Positions 7,104 to 15,924 of a stretch of 29,754 bases of DNA are shown piece by piece. The stretch covers positions 1-29,754 of the forward strand of contig URQO01000019.1 in assembly GCA_900550135.1 (NCBI GenBank), given 5' to 3'. The notes beneath the pieces were generated by a model. It searched no databases. It was given only the letters and a program-made list of their open reading frames with translations, and was not told the origin of the DNA. Origin of the DNA: an uncultured Eubacterium sp. (GTDB taxonomy: Bacteria > Bacillota > Clostridia > Lachnospirales > Lachnospiraceae). A program made the position numbers and the translations under genes. Position 1 is the first letter of the stretch; each line of letters starts with the position of its first letter.

Positions 7104-8525
7104 CTATTTTACTTTTATCTTTATCTTGTAATACTTCTTTGTTATCCCTGTCTTCGCTGTTATAACTGTTCCATCTGTATCCTTTATAACATTGGATTTA
7201 TAACTTTCCGGAGTTGTTCTAAGAGTAACTGTTATTGTTGCTGTTCCTTTTCTGATTCCTTTAATCATTCCGTTTGAACTTACTTTTACAACTTTATTAT
7301 TGGATGATGTAAAATTTAAAATGTCCGTTTTAAGTACTCCACTCTTCTTTAGTTTAGTATCTTTATTACGTACGTAAGCTTTTGTTGATATTTTACCTGC
7401 TTTACCTTTTCCTATTGTTTTTGTTTTCTTTACCCCTTTAATTTTAGTAATCCAAATTGCCTGGTATTGTTTTTTCTTTCCTTTTGTAGTGATTGTAGCC
7501 TTTGCAATGTAATTGTTAAATTTGCCATTCTGTTTTTTCATATATGAAGCCATAACAACCTTAGTTTTTCTCCTGTCAAAAGCCTTTTTGCTGATTTTAG
7601 TAACAGAATCAGGAATTTTAACTTTCTTCAATTTGGCATTTCCGTAAAAAGCTCTGCCTCCTATATATGAAATTCTATTTTTAAGTTTTAATGAACTAAT
7701 ATTGCAATTTTCAAAAGCCCCATCCCCTATACTAAGAACACTTTTAGGAATTTCTATTTTTGTAATAGCTTTACAATTATAAAAAGCGTCATCCGATATT
7801 CTTTCCAAATTCTTACTAAAATGTACTCTTTCTAATTTTGAACAATTCATATAACTATTCGTTCCGATTCTTCTTATGTTTTCAGGCATAAACACTTCTT
7901 TAAGTCCCTGACAGTTTCTGAAAGCGTAATCCACAACATTAACATTTTTCTTATTACTTGAATGAGTCCATTTTGTCACATATTTATTTTGATTTGCACC
8001 ATTACTTTTTTCTACAGTTGATGGTTCCACATATTCTACATCTTTTTTTCCTCTTGGATAATTCATTAGAACAGTTTGTTTTTTATTAAACAAAACACCA
8101 TCTTTTGCTGACAAATACGGATTTTCATCCACAACTTCATATTTTTTTATTTCAATTTTTCTCGCTTTGCCATTACTATCGCTCAATTCAATTCTTTCAA
8201 AAATATTTTTGACATTTTTAGAAATTAATAATGACTTTATATAGTTTTTGCTACCATCCAACGATTCAACTGATGTAACTTTATATCCTCCTAATGTTTC
8301 CGGTATGATAATATTATCATCATTTCCATTATAACCGTATATCACCACATTTTTTGAGCCATCGCTCTCTTTTTCGACTTTATAGTTAAATCCTTGTTCT
8401 GATTTAATTTCCGTTTGTTCGCTGCCTATAACACTAAAAGGAATCAATAACGACCCAATCATAACTGTTGCCATAAGTACAACACTTGTCTTTTTCAAAA
8501 TTCTTTTTAATATTTTTTGTTTCAT
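7104..8525 (-). CDS. Secreted BspA-like leucine-rich-repeat protein with C-terminal Ig-like domain
   Basis: 473 residues. An N-terminal signal peptide is visible (basic MKQKILKRILKK, then a hydrophobic stretch to about residue 35). The middle (about 190-330) has tandem BspA/LRR_5 repeats: YAFRNCQGLKEVFMPENIRR, DAFYNCKAITKIEIPKSV, GAFENC and RAFYGNAKLKKVKIPDSV. The C-terminal ~130 residues resemble a bacterial Ig-like (Big_2) domain, with SNNKVVKVSSNGMIKGIRKG and TATITV. No LPxTG or membrane anchor is visible, so it is probably released or held by charge (Lys-rich C-terminus). Related proteins mediate surface adhesion; the ligand here is unknown. It is transcribed alone, with a long AT-rich upstream region and its own terminator. 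Confidence 0.85.
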   Translation of the reverse strand: MKQKILKRILKKTSVVLMATVMIGSLLIPFSVIGSEQTEIKSEQGFNYKVEKESDGSKNVVIYGYNGNDDNIIIPETLGGYKVTSVESLDGSKNYIKSLLISKNVKNIFERIELSDSNGKARKIEIKKYEVVDENPYLSAKDGVLFNKKQTVLMNYPRGKKDVEYVEPSTVEKSNGANQNKYVTKWTHSSNKKNVNVVDYAFRNCQGLKEVFMPENIRRIGTNSYMNCSKLERVHFSKNLERISDDAFYNCKAITKIEIPKSVLSIGDGAFENCNISSLKLKNRISYIGGRAFYGNAKLKKVKIPDSVTKISKKAFDRRKTKVVMASYMKKQNGKFNNYIAKATITTKGKKKQYQAIWITKIKGVKKTKTIGKGKAGKISTKAYVRNKDTKLKKSGVLKTDILNFTSSNNKVVKVSSNGMIKGIRKGTATITVTLRTTPESYKSNVIKDTDGTVITAKTGITKKYYKIKIKVK

Positions 8526-8893
8526 TCTTTAATCCTCCTTCGTTTTTTTAACTTTCATGTTTACTTTAAATTAATTACTACCCTCCTTCTTTTATTATTT
8601 TCTATGATTATTGTTCACAACATGATTTTTTAACCTAAATATAGTAATAAATTATAATTCTACTATTTTTTCACAGGCTTCCTGTATATAAATATAACGG
8701 TGACTATTTTTTTTTTATTTCATTACACTAAGTTTCAATTTCAATTTTTATAAACTTATTTAATTTTGTTATCTTACTTGGGATTTTGTTAATAGATTTT
8801 AAGCCTTTCAGTTATAAGTTAATTCATACAAAATCTTAAGTTTTTTCAATTAAATTATGTATATTATAACAATTATAGTTATACGCACAATAC
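8526..8893. other. AT-rich intergenic region between comF and the LRR gene
   Basis: 368 bp, strongly AT-rich. A candidate promoter for the LRR gene on the minus strand is TTGTGA, a 17-nt spacer, TAATAA near 8590-8620, and a TATAAT lies near 8653, but neither has a convincing partner element. A small palindrome ACAGG/CCTGT occurs near 8673-8686. I see no gene or RNA. Confidence 0.4.
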
Positions 8894-9637
8894 TTATCTT
8901 TTCCCTGTGGCAATGCACATAAAATAAACTTTGCCGGCACCTGCTTTCTTGAGAAGTTTCGCCAAAGTGTCCATGGTGCTTCCTGTTGTATACACATCAT
9001 CCACCAACAAAATATTTTCTGCATTCTTTATTTTTTCTTTATTTACAGCAAAAGCTTCTGCCAAATTTACTTTTCTTTGTTCTTTATTTAAACCTTTTTG
9101 TGGCTTCGTGTTTTTCACTCTAAGCAAAATATCAGAGTCTGCTTTTATTCCCGAATATCTGCTCAGGGCATTTCCAAACTCTTCTGCCTGATTATAACCA
9201 CGCATGATTTGTTTCTTATAATACATTGGAACAGGAATAATTTTATCAATCTTCCATTGTTCCAAAGTTTCTTTATATTTTCTGTAGCCAATAGAACCAT
9301 AGAAGTCACTGTAGCACCTTTTGTTGTCATACTTAAATCTGTAAATCGACTTTTTAAATTCATTATTATATTCGAAAATGGAAATCCCCTTTTCAAATTC
9401 ATGACAAATCTCATTACAGTCATTGCAAAACAGTTTTGTGGAATCTTCCAACCTGCTTCCACATTTTTTGCACTTAGGTTCTTTTATAACCTTAATTTTT
9501 TTAATGCAGTGACTGCATATTTTTTCGTCACTGCTTATAACTTTATTGCATATTGGGCAAACGTTTGGGAATAACGCTTTTTCCATTACCTCTGTTATAT
9601 GCTTAGTTTTTTCTTTTATTTTTTCACCCATTTTCAT
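8894..9637 (-). CDS. comF: ComF family protein (amidophosphoribosyltransferase-like, zinc-ribbon N-terminus)
   Basis: ComF/GntX-like proteins take part in DNA uptake for natural transformation and are found in many non-competent Clostridia. I choose the ATG at 9637 (MKMGEKIKEK), with GGAAG six bases upstream, over an upstream ATG at 9676 that has no SD; this gives 247 residues. Two zinc-ribbon Cys quartets are visible (Cys27/30/41/44 and Cys56/59/71/74). The C-terminal PRTase motif is ENILLVDDVYTTGSTMDTL. It follows recD2 by about 92 nt, so helicase and ComF may share a transcript. Confidence 0.9.
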   Translation of the reverse strand: MKMGEKIKEKTKHITEVMEKALFPNVCPICNKVISSDEKICSHCIKKIKVIKEPKCKKCGSRLEDSTKLFCNDCNEICHEFEKGISIFEYNNEFKKSIYRFKYDNKRCYSDFYGSIGYRKYKETLEQWKIDKIIPVPMYYKKQIMRGYNQAEEFGNALSRYSGIKADSDILLRVKNTKPQKGLNKEQRKVNLAEAFAVNKEKIKNAENILLVDDVYTTGSTMDTLAKLLKKAGAGKVYFMCIATGKR

Positions 9638-9729
9638 ACATTTCTTCCTTCTACATAATATATAATAATCTTTCATCCATTATATAACAGTCAATTATAT
9701 ATACATAAAGAAATAACCATATATTTTTG

Positions 9730-12000
9730 TTATTCCTGCTCTTCATAATAATTTTCCAATTGCCACTTAAGGCCTGAAAATCTTTTTTGCTGGTCTTGAT
9801 TTTTAATCATAGATGCAAATGTCTCTTTCCTTCCCACAATACAGACACATTTCTTTGCTCTTGTAACACCTGTATACAGAAGATTTCTTGTCATCAGCAT
9901 TGGTACTCCTGACACCAACGGCATAATAACAGCCGGATATTCACTACCCTGAGATTTGTGAATGGTAATAGCATATGCAAGTTCAAGTTCTTCTGCCTGT
10001 TTTGAATCGTATATTACATATCTGTCTTCATCAAAAACTACTTCCATGGAATTGGTTACATTGTTGATAGTTGTAATAACACCCATATCACCATTAAAAA
10101 TGCCTGTGCCGGTATCATAGATGCGTCCTGCCTCACTTCTTTGTTCCCACTCTAACTGATAATTGTTTTTTATCTGCATAACCTTGTCGCCTTCTCTGAA
10201 AGTTACTCCTGCAATTTCCTTTTCACGTTTATTTTCATCAGCAGGATTAATATATTTTTGCAACTGTTCATTTAAAGAATTTACCCCAAGTATTCCACCA
10301 CGCATAGGTGTAAGTACCTGAATATCTACAGGTTTTGCCTTTACATAATCAGGAAGTTTTGACATCATCAGACCAATTGTAGCATTTAAAGCGGTCTGGG
10401 CATTTTCTCTTTCAATATATAGGAAGTCATTGGAACTGTTGTCCAGTTTTACCTGCTCTCCATCATTGATTTTGTGGGCATTTACAACTATGCCACTTTC
10501 TCCTGCCTGTCTGAATACCTTTGTAAGTCTGACCACGCTAAATTTTTCTGACTGAATCATGTCGCGAAGGACATTTCCCGGGCCAACACTTGCCAGCTGG
10601 TTTACATCACCTACAAATACAATTCTTGTTCCTATTGTCACTGCCTTTAAAAGTGCATGTATCAAAAAAGTGTCAACCATAGACATTTCATCTAAAATAA
10701 TGACGTCCGTCTCCAGTGGATTTTGCTCATTTCTGCCAAACTTTGCACTTAATTCATCTCTAGGAGTTTCGTCCCCTGCGCCACCGGCGATTTCTAACAG
10801 TCTGTGAATGGTTTTTGCCTCATGTCCTGTAGCCTCAGTCATACGCTTTGCTGCTCTTCCTGTTGGTGCGGCAAGGCTTACTTCCATACCATCTGCCTCA
10901 AACATTCTGATAATTGCATTAATAGTTGTTGTTTTTCCTGTACCGGGACCACCTGTAATAATCGAAATACCATTGTTCTGAGTTTCAACTACTGCTTTCT
11001 TTTGCAAATCGTCCAATTCCACACCTGTTACTTTTTCAATAGTATCAAGTTTGACACCCATAATGTAGTCATCTTCAGGTGTTTGAATATTCAACTCAAG
11101 TAGCATTCTTGCAATATTAAGTTCAGTATAATAAAAGGTGGATAAAAACACTGCCTCCACATTATCAATTTCTTTCAAAATAAGTTTTTTCTCTAAAACA
11201 AGTTCAGTGAAGCAATTGTCCAGCAAATCCATATTATATGTTCCATCAGCATTTAGATATTGGTCCCTTAATCCCAAAAGATTCACTGTACTTTCCACTA
11301 GTTTATCCTTTGGCAAATATGTATGTCCTGAAAGTGATGCCTCCGATAATGCATAACACATTCCGCTTTTGATACGTACTGACGCATTTACTTCCACTCC
11401 GGCTCTTCTGGCAATTTCATCTACAGTTTTAAAACCAACACCTGACAAATCATCTGCCAACTTGTATGGATTAGTTTTTATAATGTCATAAACTTTTAAA
11501 CCATACATTGTATAAATCTTGTTGCTTAAAGTAGGACTGATACCGTAGCCCTGAAGAAAAATCATAACATCTCTCATGTCCTTTTTTTCTTCTACCTGTT
11601 GGCAAATATCCATTGCCTTTCTTGTGGTAATGCCTCTGATTTCCGCCAAACGCTCCGGCTCTTCTTCTACAATTCTAAGAGTATCTTTTCCAAATTTGTC
11701 TACAATACGGTCTGCAAGCACTGCTCCCAAACCTTTAATTGCACCTGAACCCAAATATTTTCTAAGAGAAAGTTCATCTGTTGCCGGTATGACTTTGTAA
11801 GATGTTACCTTAATCTGCTCCCCATAAATATCATGAAAAACCTCTTCACCTTCTATTTCAAGATATTCACCTTCAGATATGTACCCAAAATTTCCTGTAC
11901 ATTTTATGTCTTTTTTGCCATATGACAATGTTAAAACTGTATATCCATTGTCTTCATTTCTGTATGTTATATTTTCAACGTATCCATTTATTTGTTTCAT
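9730..12000 (-). CDS. recD2: RecD2-type ATP-dependent DNA helicase
   Basis: A 5'-3' superfamily 1B helicase of the stand-alone RecD2 group, tied to replication-fork and mismatch-repair functions in Bacillus and Deinococcus. 756 residues, the normal length. An N-terminal OB-like domain (NGYVENITYRNEDNGYTVLT, 1-75) is followed by helix-hairpin-helix repeats (about 80-215), Walker A GGPGTGKTTT (350-359), Walker B LDEMSMVD (436-443), GDVNQLASVGPG (464-475) and the C-terminal HKSQGSEYPAVI and TGVTRAKK motifs. The ATG at 12000 has AAAGGA six bases upstream. No RecB/RecC partner is visible, as expected for RecD2. Confidence 0.96.
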   Translation of the reverse strand: MKQINGYVENITYRNEDNGYTVLTLSYGKKDIKCTGNFGYISEGEYLEIEGEEVFHDIYGEQIKVTSYKVIPATDELSLRKYLGSGAIKGLGAVLADRIVDKFGKDTLRIVEEEPERLAEIRGITTRKAMDICQQVEEKKDMRDVMIFLQGYGISPTLSNKIYTMYGLKVYDIIKTNPYKLADDLSGVGFKTVDEIARRAGVEVNASVRIKSGMCYALSEASLSGHTYLPKDKLVESTVNLLGLRDQYLNADGTYNMDLLDNCFTELVLEKKLILKEIDNVEAVFLSTFYYTELNIARMLLELNIQTPEDDYIMGVKLDTIEKVTGVELDDLQKKAVVETQNNGISIITGGPGTGKTTTINAIIRMFEADGMEVSLAAPTGRAAKRMTEATGHEAKTIHRLLEIAGGAGDETPRDELSAKFGRNEQNPLETDVIILDEMSMVDTFLIHALLKAVTIGTRIVFVGDVNQLASVGPGNVLRDMIQSEKFSVVRLTKVFRQAGESGIVVNAHKINDGEQVKLDNSSNDFLYIERENAQTALNATIGLMMSKLPDYVKAKPVDIQVLTPMRGGILGVNSLNEQLQKYINPADENKREKEIAGVTFREGDKVMQIKNNYQLEWEQRSEAGRIYDTGTGIFNGDMGVITTINNVTNSMEVVFDEDRYVIYDSKQAEELELAYAITIHKSQGSEYPAVIMPLVSGVPMLMTRNLLYTGVTRAKKCVCIVGRKETFASMIKNQDQQKRFSGLKWQLENYYEEQE

Positions 12001-12022
12001 ATTCTGTCCTTTTTGCCAAAAT

Positions 12023-12049
12023 AAGGCTGTCCTTTTTAAGAACAGCCTT
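12023..12049 (-). terminator. Terminator hairpin between mreB and recD2
   Basis: Minus-strand stem AAGGCTGTTC/GGACAGCCTT (10 pairs, one G-U) with a 7-nt loop, followed by a TTATTTT tail. It lies 20 nt past the mreB stop and ends 22 nt before the recD2 ATG. The descending arm AAAAAGGACAG recurs exactly at the recD2 SD. Confidence 0.7.
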
Positions 12050-12068
12050 TTAACATAATCAACAATTG

Positions 12069-13070
12069 TTATTTTATCTTTTCAGTTTCATCTTCATCAA
12101 TGTACTCTAAATATCTGCCTGTACCAATGGCAACTGCTGTCATAGGATCTTCAGCCGTCATTGTGTTAATGCCTGTCTTTGCCTCAATCAACTGATCAAG
12201 TCCATGTAATAAGCATCCGCCACCTGTTAAAACGATACCACGAACGGCAATGTCAGCTGCAAGTTCCGGTGGTGTCTGTTCCAAAACTCTGTGAACTGCT
12301 TCCACAATGCTTGTAGTAGAATCCTTTAAAGCTTCTTCTGTTTCTTCTGATGTAACCTCTATAGTCTTCGGAAGTCCTGTTACAAGATTTCTTCCTCTTA
12401 CTTCCATAGTTCTGTTTTCAGATGTATTGTAACATGTACCTATGCCGATTTTTATTTCTTCAGCTGTTCTGTCACCTATTAACAAATTGTGTTTCTTTCT
12501 CATATATCTGACAATGGCATCATCAAAATCATCTCCTGCCACCTTTACAGATGTGCTGACTACTGTTCCGCCAAGAGATATCACTGCAATATCAGTTGTT
12601 CCGCCACCAATATCAACAATCATGTTTCCACATGGCTTTTTAATTTCAATACCAGCTCCTATAGCTGCTGCTAATGGTTCTTCCACAACAAATACTTCTC
12701 TTGCTCCTGCCTGAAAAGCTGCATCCTGCACAGCCTTTGTTTCAACTTCTGTAGCTCCACTTGGAATACATACACAAATACGTGGCTTTCTGTATGAACG
12801 CTTGCCAACTGATTTCTGAATAAAATATCTAATCATCTGTTCAGTAACTGAATAATCTGAAATAACACCCTGTTTCAGCGGACGTACAGCCACAATGTTT
12901 TCAGGTGTTCGTCCAATCATAAGTCTTGCTTCTTCACCTACTGCTTTAATTTTTTCTGTGTCTCTGTCAATTGCCACTACTGATGGTTCTTTTAAAACTA
13001 CACCTTTTCCTTTTATATAAACAAGTACACTTGCTGTTCCTAAATCTATTCCTATATCTATATTAAACAT
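12069..13070 (-). CDS. mreB: Rod-shape determining actin homologue (MreB/Mbl family)
   Basis: MreB forms membrane-associated filaments that guide lateral cell-wall synthesis. 333 residues, the usual length. The actin-fold ATPase motifs are in order: IDIGIDLGTASVLVY (phosphate 1, N-terminus), MIVDIGGGTTDIAVISLGG (phosphate 2, about 160) and GIVLTGGGCLLHGLDQLI (adenosine, about 285). ATG at 13070 with GAAGGAG. No mreC/mreD is adjacent, so a stand-alone paralogue (Mbl or MreBH type) is possible; the sequence alone does not decide this. Confidence 0.93.
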   Translation of the reverse strand: MFNIDIGIDLGTASVLVYIKGKGVVLKEPSVVAIDRDTEKIKAVGEEARLMIGRTPENIVAVRPLKQGVISDYSVTEQMIRYFIQKSVGKRSYRKPRICVCIPSGATEVETKAVQDAAFQAGAREVFVVEEPLAAAIGAGIEIKKPCGNMIVDIGGGTTDIAVISLGGTVVSTSVKVAGDDFDDAIVRYMRKKHNLLIGDRTAEEIKIGIGTCYNTSENRTMEVRGRNLVTGLPKTIEVTSEETEEALKDSTTSIVEAVHRVLEQTPPELAADIAVRGIVLTGGGCLLHGLDQLIEAKTGINTMTAEDPMTAVAIGTGRYLEYIDEDETEKIK

Positions 13071-13141
13071 TGAGTTCTCCTTCGGTCATTCTTTTTTAAA
13101 TATATTCTGTCCTATATTTTAGAATATCCACACTAATGTAA

Positions 13142-13170
13142 AGTATAACAACTTTTTTTCGTTCTGTATA
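13142..13170 (-). promoter_or_regulatory. Candidate mreB promoter
   Basis: Minus-strand TATACA (13165-13170), 17-nt spacer, TATACT (13142-13147). The -10 is good and the -35 matches consensus at four of six positions. It gives a leader of about 65 nt. Confidence 0.5.
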
Positions 13171-13419
13171 TGTCTATTTTTTATTTTTCTTGTAAAATTT
13201 TCCTTGATTTTTATTTTTTGCTTTTATCTTTTTATTATATGAAATTTCTTATTTTGTGCAGTTTTTGTACTAATTTGTGATATTTTTCATATTTTCAATC
13301 TTTTTTTCTTGAAAATTCTACTTTTTTCAAAGCTAAAATAACTCTTTTCAGCTATTTTTGCTGTTATTTTCCACTAAAATTTTATTATTTTTTATTATTT
13401 TTGCGTATTTTCGAGTTTT
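13171..13419. other. Very AT-rich intergenic stretch upstream of mreB
   Basis: About 250 bp of T-rich sequence on the plus strand with no gene. Short repeats of TTTTATTATTTT and AAAATAACTCTTTTCAGC-like segments occur, with a small AGCTAAAATAA/TTCAGCTATTTT inverted similarity near 13332-13355. No RNA or regulatory family is recognised. Confidence 0.35.
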
Positions 13420-13448
13420 TTTACATTTTGTTCATATTCTGTTAACAT
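13420..13448 (+). promoter_or_regulatory. Candidate plus-strand promoter for the structured RNA
   Basis: Plus-strand TTTACA (13420-13425), 17-nt spacer, TAACAT (13443-13448). The -35 matches five of six consensus bases, the -10 four of six. Its start point (about 13455) lies exactly where the ordered hairpins begin. Confidence 0.45.
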
Positions 13449-13454
13449 TCGACC

Positions 13455-13617
13455 TTTACTATACAAGAGTACCGCGTAGGGCGGTGCACATAGTTTGTAT
13501 ACGTCATACCCTATAATGGCGTATTTTAAGTTTTTCATACTCAACCTAGTGGGTGAAATTCCCACTAGGTCCCCCGCAAACAACAGCCATATGCAAAATG
13601 CATATGGCTTTTCTTTT
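13455..13617 (+). ncRNA. Structured RNA of unknown family, plus strand
   Basis: About 160 nt made of consecutive hairpins: an outer stem TATACAA/TTGTATA (13460-13501 region) enclosing ACCGC/GCGGT; then ACGTCAT/ATGGCGT (13501-13522, one G-U); then ACCTAGTGGG/CCCACTAGGT (10 perfect pairs, 13545-13570) with a TGAAATT loop; then CCCCCGC and a strong terminator (13585-13619). It is the only transcription unit on the plus strand that looks real, and it is GC-richer than its surroundings. The loop GGGTGAAATTCCC recalls parts of cobalamin riboswitches and group II introns; the general layout also recalls right ends/omega RNAs of IS200/IS605 elements, but no transposase is adjacent. I cannot assign a family. 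Confidence 0.5.
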
Positions 13618-13619
13618 TT
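13585..13619 (+). terminator. Intrinsic terminator, plus strand
   Basis: Perfect 10-bp stem AGCCATATGC/GCATATGGCT with a 5-nt loop followed by TTTCTTTTTT on the plus strand. The minus-strand side has no U run directly after the stem (GTTGTTTGCGG), so it mainly ends the plus-strand RNA; it may also stop spoIIID transcripts arriving from the other side. Confidence 0.8.
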
Positions 13620-13624
13620 GTCAT

Positions 13625-13891
13625 TTATTTAGTTATATTCATTTTTCTGTTTTTATATTTTTCCCTGGTTGCCATCCCTCCCCTTATATGTCTTTCACTT
13701 TTATTTTTATCAAGAACTTCTCTTACTTTGCCGGCAAGACTTGGATTTACTCTTGCAAGCCTTTCCGAAACATCTTTATGTACTGTTGACTTACTTACGC
13801 CAAACTTTCCTGCCGCCTGTCTTACAGTGGCCTTTGCTGACACAAGATATTTTCCTATGGCAACGGCTCTTTGTTCAATATAATCATTCAA
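13625..13891 (-). CDS. spoIIID: Sporulation transcriptional regulator SpoIIID
   Basis: SpoIIID is the mother-cell DNA-binding protein that adjusts the sigma-E regulon during spore formation. The core is clear: NDYIEQRAVAIGKYLV, the helix-turn-helix AAGKFGVSKSTVHKDVSERL and the C-terminal SERHIRGGMATREKYK. Alignment to the family by memory places the start at the TTG at 13891, with GGAGAG nine bases upstream, giving 88 residues; a longer frame to a TTG at 13933 has its SD too close. The C-terminus is a little shorter than in Bacillus. Its presence means the organism is, or descends from, an endospore former. Confidence 0.93.
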   Translation of the reverse strand: MNDYIEQRAVAIGKYLVSAKATVRQAAGKFGVSKSTVHKDVSERLARVNPSLAGKVREVLDKNKSERHIRGGMATREKYKNRKMNITK

Positions 13892-13979
13892 AAAAATTTG
13901 CTCTCCACTTTCTTTATTAAAGTTTATGAGCAAATCCTTTTAAATATTTCTTTTATTTAATTTTCTGATATTATTCTTA

Positions 13980-15851
13980 TCAAATTTGTTGCCCCAACAG
14001 CCACTGTTTCTCATCCTCTGTAAGATATGGTGTCAGTTTGTCATATATTTTTTTATGATATTCATTAATAAGTTTGATATCTTCTTCTGACAACAGTTTC
14101 ACGTCTATCAGTTCTTCATCATAAGGACAAAGGGTTAATGTTTCAAAATGCAGAAACTGTCCGTATTCATTTTTCTCTTTTTCTTTACAAAGAATAAGAT
14201 TTTCAATGCGGATTCCAAATTCATTTTCCAGATACAATCCAGGCTCGTTACTTGTAATCATGCCGGGCTTTAGTGTTGGATTCAGTTCCTGATTTTCCAA
14301 AATTCTATATCTTATGGCATTTGGTGGTTCGTGTACACTAAGAAGGTATCCAACACCGTGACCTGTTCCGTGATTAAAATCAAGACCATTGTCCCACAAG
14401 GGTTTTCTTGCAAGTATGTCTAAGGCCACTCCACTACATCCTTTCTTAAACACAGCATTTCCAAGGTGAAGATGTCCCTTCAGCACAAGAGTGTACATCT
14501 GACGCATTTTATCAGTTACCTTTCCAAGACTAATTGTTCTTGTAATATCCGTAGTTCCTTCCAGATAATGGCCACCCGAATCAATAAGAACCATTCCTTT
14601 GTTTTCTATTTGATAATTTGTTTCTTTGGTTGCACTATAATGAACTATTGCCCCATGATCATTATATCCCACAATAGGTTCAAAACTTGGCTCAACATAG
14701 CTTTCTGCCATGCCTCTGAAATATTCCAACTTTTCACCTAAGGATATTTCATCCATCTTCTCTTTTCCAACATTATTTTTAAGCCAATAAACAAATTTTG
14801 TCATAGCTATTCCGTCCAAAATGTGAGCCTTTTTCATATTGGCTATCTCTGTTTCGTTTTTTACAGCTTTCATCTTTGTTGTTGGAAGCATTGCTTTGTA
14901 TAGATAGTTTTCCTTTGATACAAGCTTTGTTATCTGATAGTTTGCAGTTGATGAGTCAATCCATATACGACGTTTTCTAATACTTTTAACATCCTGATAA
15001 ATATCATTATATTCTCTTATGTCTATATTATTTTTTTCAAGATAACAGGCAACCTGCTGACTTAATGCGTTCCTTTGGACATACAAAGCTGTCTGTGAAC
15101 CTGTAACAGCAATAAAGCCAAGAAAAACCGGTGTACATTTAATATCATTTCCACGCAGATTAAGTAGCCAGCTTACATCCTCCAAAGTTGTAATAAGCAA
15201 CATATCTACCTTTTTTTCTTCCATTTCAAGTCGTACATCTTTTATTTTGTCACCAAATGATTTTCCTGCATATTTTTCATTAAGTATCCAAATATTTTCA
15301 CAGGATAAATCAGGCCTGTTGTTCCATATTTTTCCAATTAAATCATATTTGCTTACAATTGTAACATTGGATATCTTTTCTATTTTTTCTGCTAATGACG
15401 AAGACATGCATTTTCCATCAAATCCTATGATACACTTATCTTTTTCATTTGCGAAATTTCGGACAAATTCTAAAACTGTAGGAGTATCCGGCTCCCCCTG
15501 TTTCATCAATTTGTACACTGGTGGCAATTGATCAGCAGCCTGAACAAAATATCTTCCATCAGTCCACAACAACGCCTGATCCTTTGTAACAACGGCTATT
15601 CCTGCCGAGCCTGTAAAGCCACTGATAAATTCTCTCGCCTTAAAATAATCTCCCATATACTCAGAGCCATGGAAATCACATGTAGGTACAATATACATAT
15701 CCATGTTATGCTTGTCCATTTCATTTCTAAGAGCCCAAAGTCTATCCTCAATATTATTCACCATATCTTTATCTGAGCTTATCTCTTTATTATTTGTTAT
15801 CTCTTTATCTGTTTTTATTTTTTTACCGTTATATACTTTTTCATCCTTCAT
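13980..15851 (-). CDS. pepP: Xaa-Pro aminopeptidase, long M24B form
   Basis: A cytoplasmic metallopeptidase that removes an N-terminal residue preceding proline. At 623 residues it is the long three-domain form seen in eukaryotic XPNPEP1 and many Clostridia: two creatinase-like N-terminal domains, then a pita-bread catalytic domain. Metal ligands are visible: Asp of LIDSGG and Asp of TTDITRT (11 apart), His of NHGTGHGVGY, Glu of SNEPGLYLEN and Glu of FGIRIEN; HYSA and SVHEPP are also typical. The ATG at 15851 follows AAAGGA. The first ~30 residues are Lys/Asp/Glu/Asn-rich with repeated DKEI/NKEI/DKDM and look like an unstructured extension. The symbol is by family, not a proven orthology. Confidence 0.93.
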   Translation of the reverse strand: MKDEKVYNGKKIKTDKEITNNKEISSDKDMVNNIEDRLWALRNEMDKHNMDMYIVPTCDFHGSEYMGDYFKAREFISGFTGSAGIAVVTKDQALLWTDGRYFVQAADQLPPVYKLMKQGEPDTPTVLEFVRNFANEKDKCIIGFDGKCMSSSLAEKIEKISNVTIVSKYDLIGKIWNNRPDLSCENIWILNEKYAGKSFGDKIKDVRLEMEEKKVDMLLITTLEDVSWLLNLRGNDIKCTPVFLGFIAVTGSQTALYVQRNALSQQVACYLEKNNIDIREYNDIYQDVKSIRKRRIWIDSSTANYQITKLVSKENYLYKAMLPTTKMKAVKNETEIANMKKAHILDGIAMTKFVYWLKNNVGKEKMDEISLGEKLEYFRGMAESYVEPSFEPIVGYNDHGAIVHYSATKETNYQIENKGMVLIDSGGHYLEGTTDITRTISLGKVTDKMRQMYTLVLKGHLHLGNAVFKKGCSGVALDILARKPLWDNGLDFNHGTGHGVGYLLSVHEPPNAIRYRILENQELNPTLKPGMITSNEPGLYLENEFGIRIENLILCKEKEKNEYGQFLHFETLTLCPYDEELIDVKLLSEEDIKLINEYHKKIYDKLTPYLTEDEKQWLLGQQI

Positions 15852-15924
15852 AATAAAATCCTTTACATTTTATATATTATTCTTGTTAAGATTCACTTTT
15901 AACGCCTTTATTTTTAATAAAAAC

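Noticed and set aside
9163..9462. 99-codon minus-strand ORF inside comF
   Set aside because: It is an alternative frame of comF, whose zinc-ribbon and PRTase motifs are clear.
13395..13583. Minus-strand ORF of 62 codons (or 47 from MKNLKYAIIGYDVYK) overlapping the structured RNA
   Set aside because: It runs antisense through the hairpins, uses codons unlike its neighbours, has only a poor SD, and the stems explain the sequence better. Homology would be needed to revive it.
13541..13583. Cobalamin riboswitch considered because of GGGTGAAATTCCC followed by CCCCCGC
   Set aside because: No B12 box or the other conserved core blocks are visible, and no downstream cobalamin gene lies on that strand.
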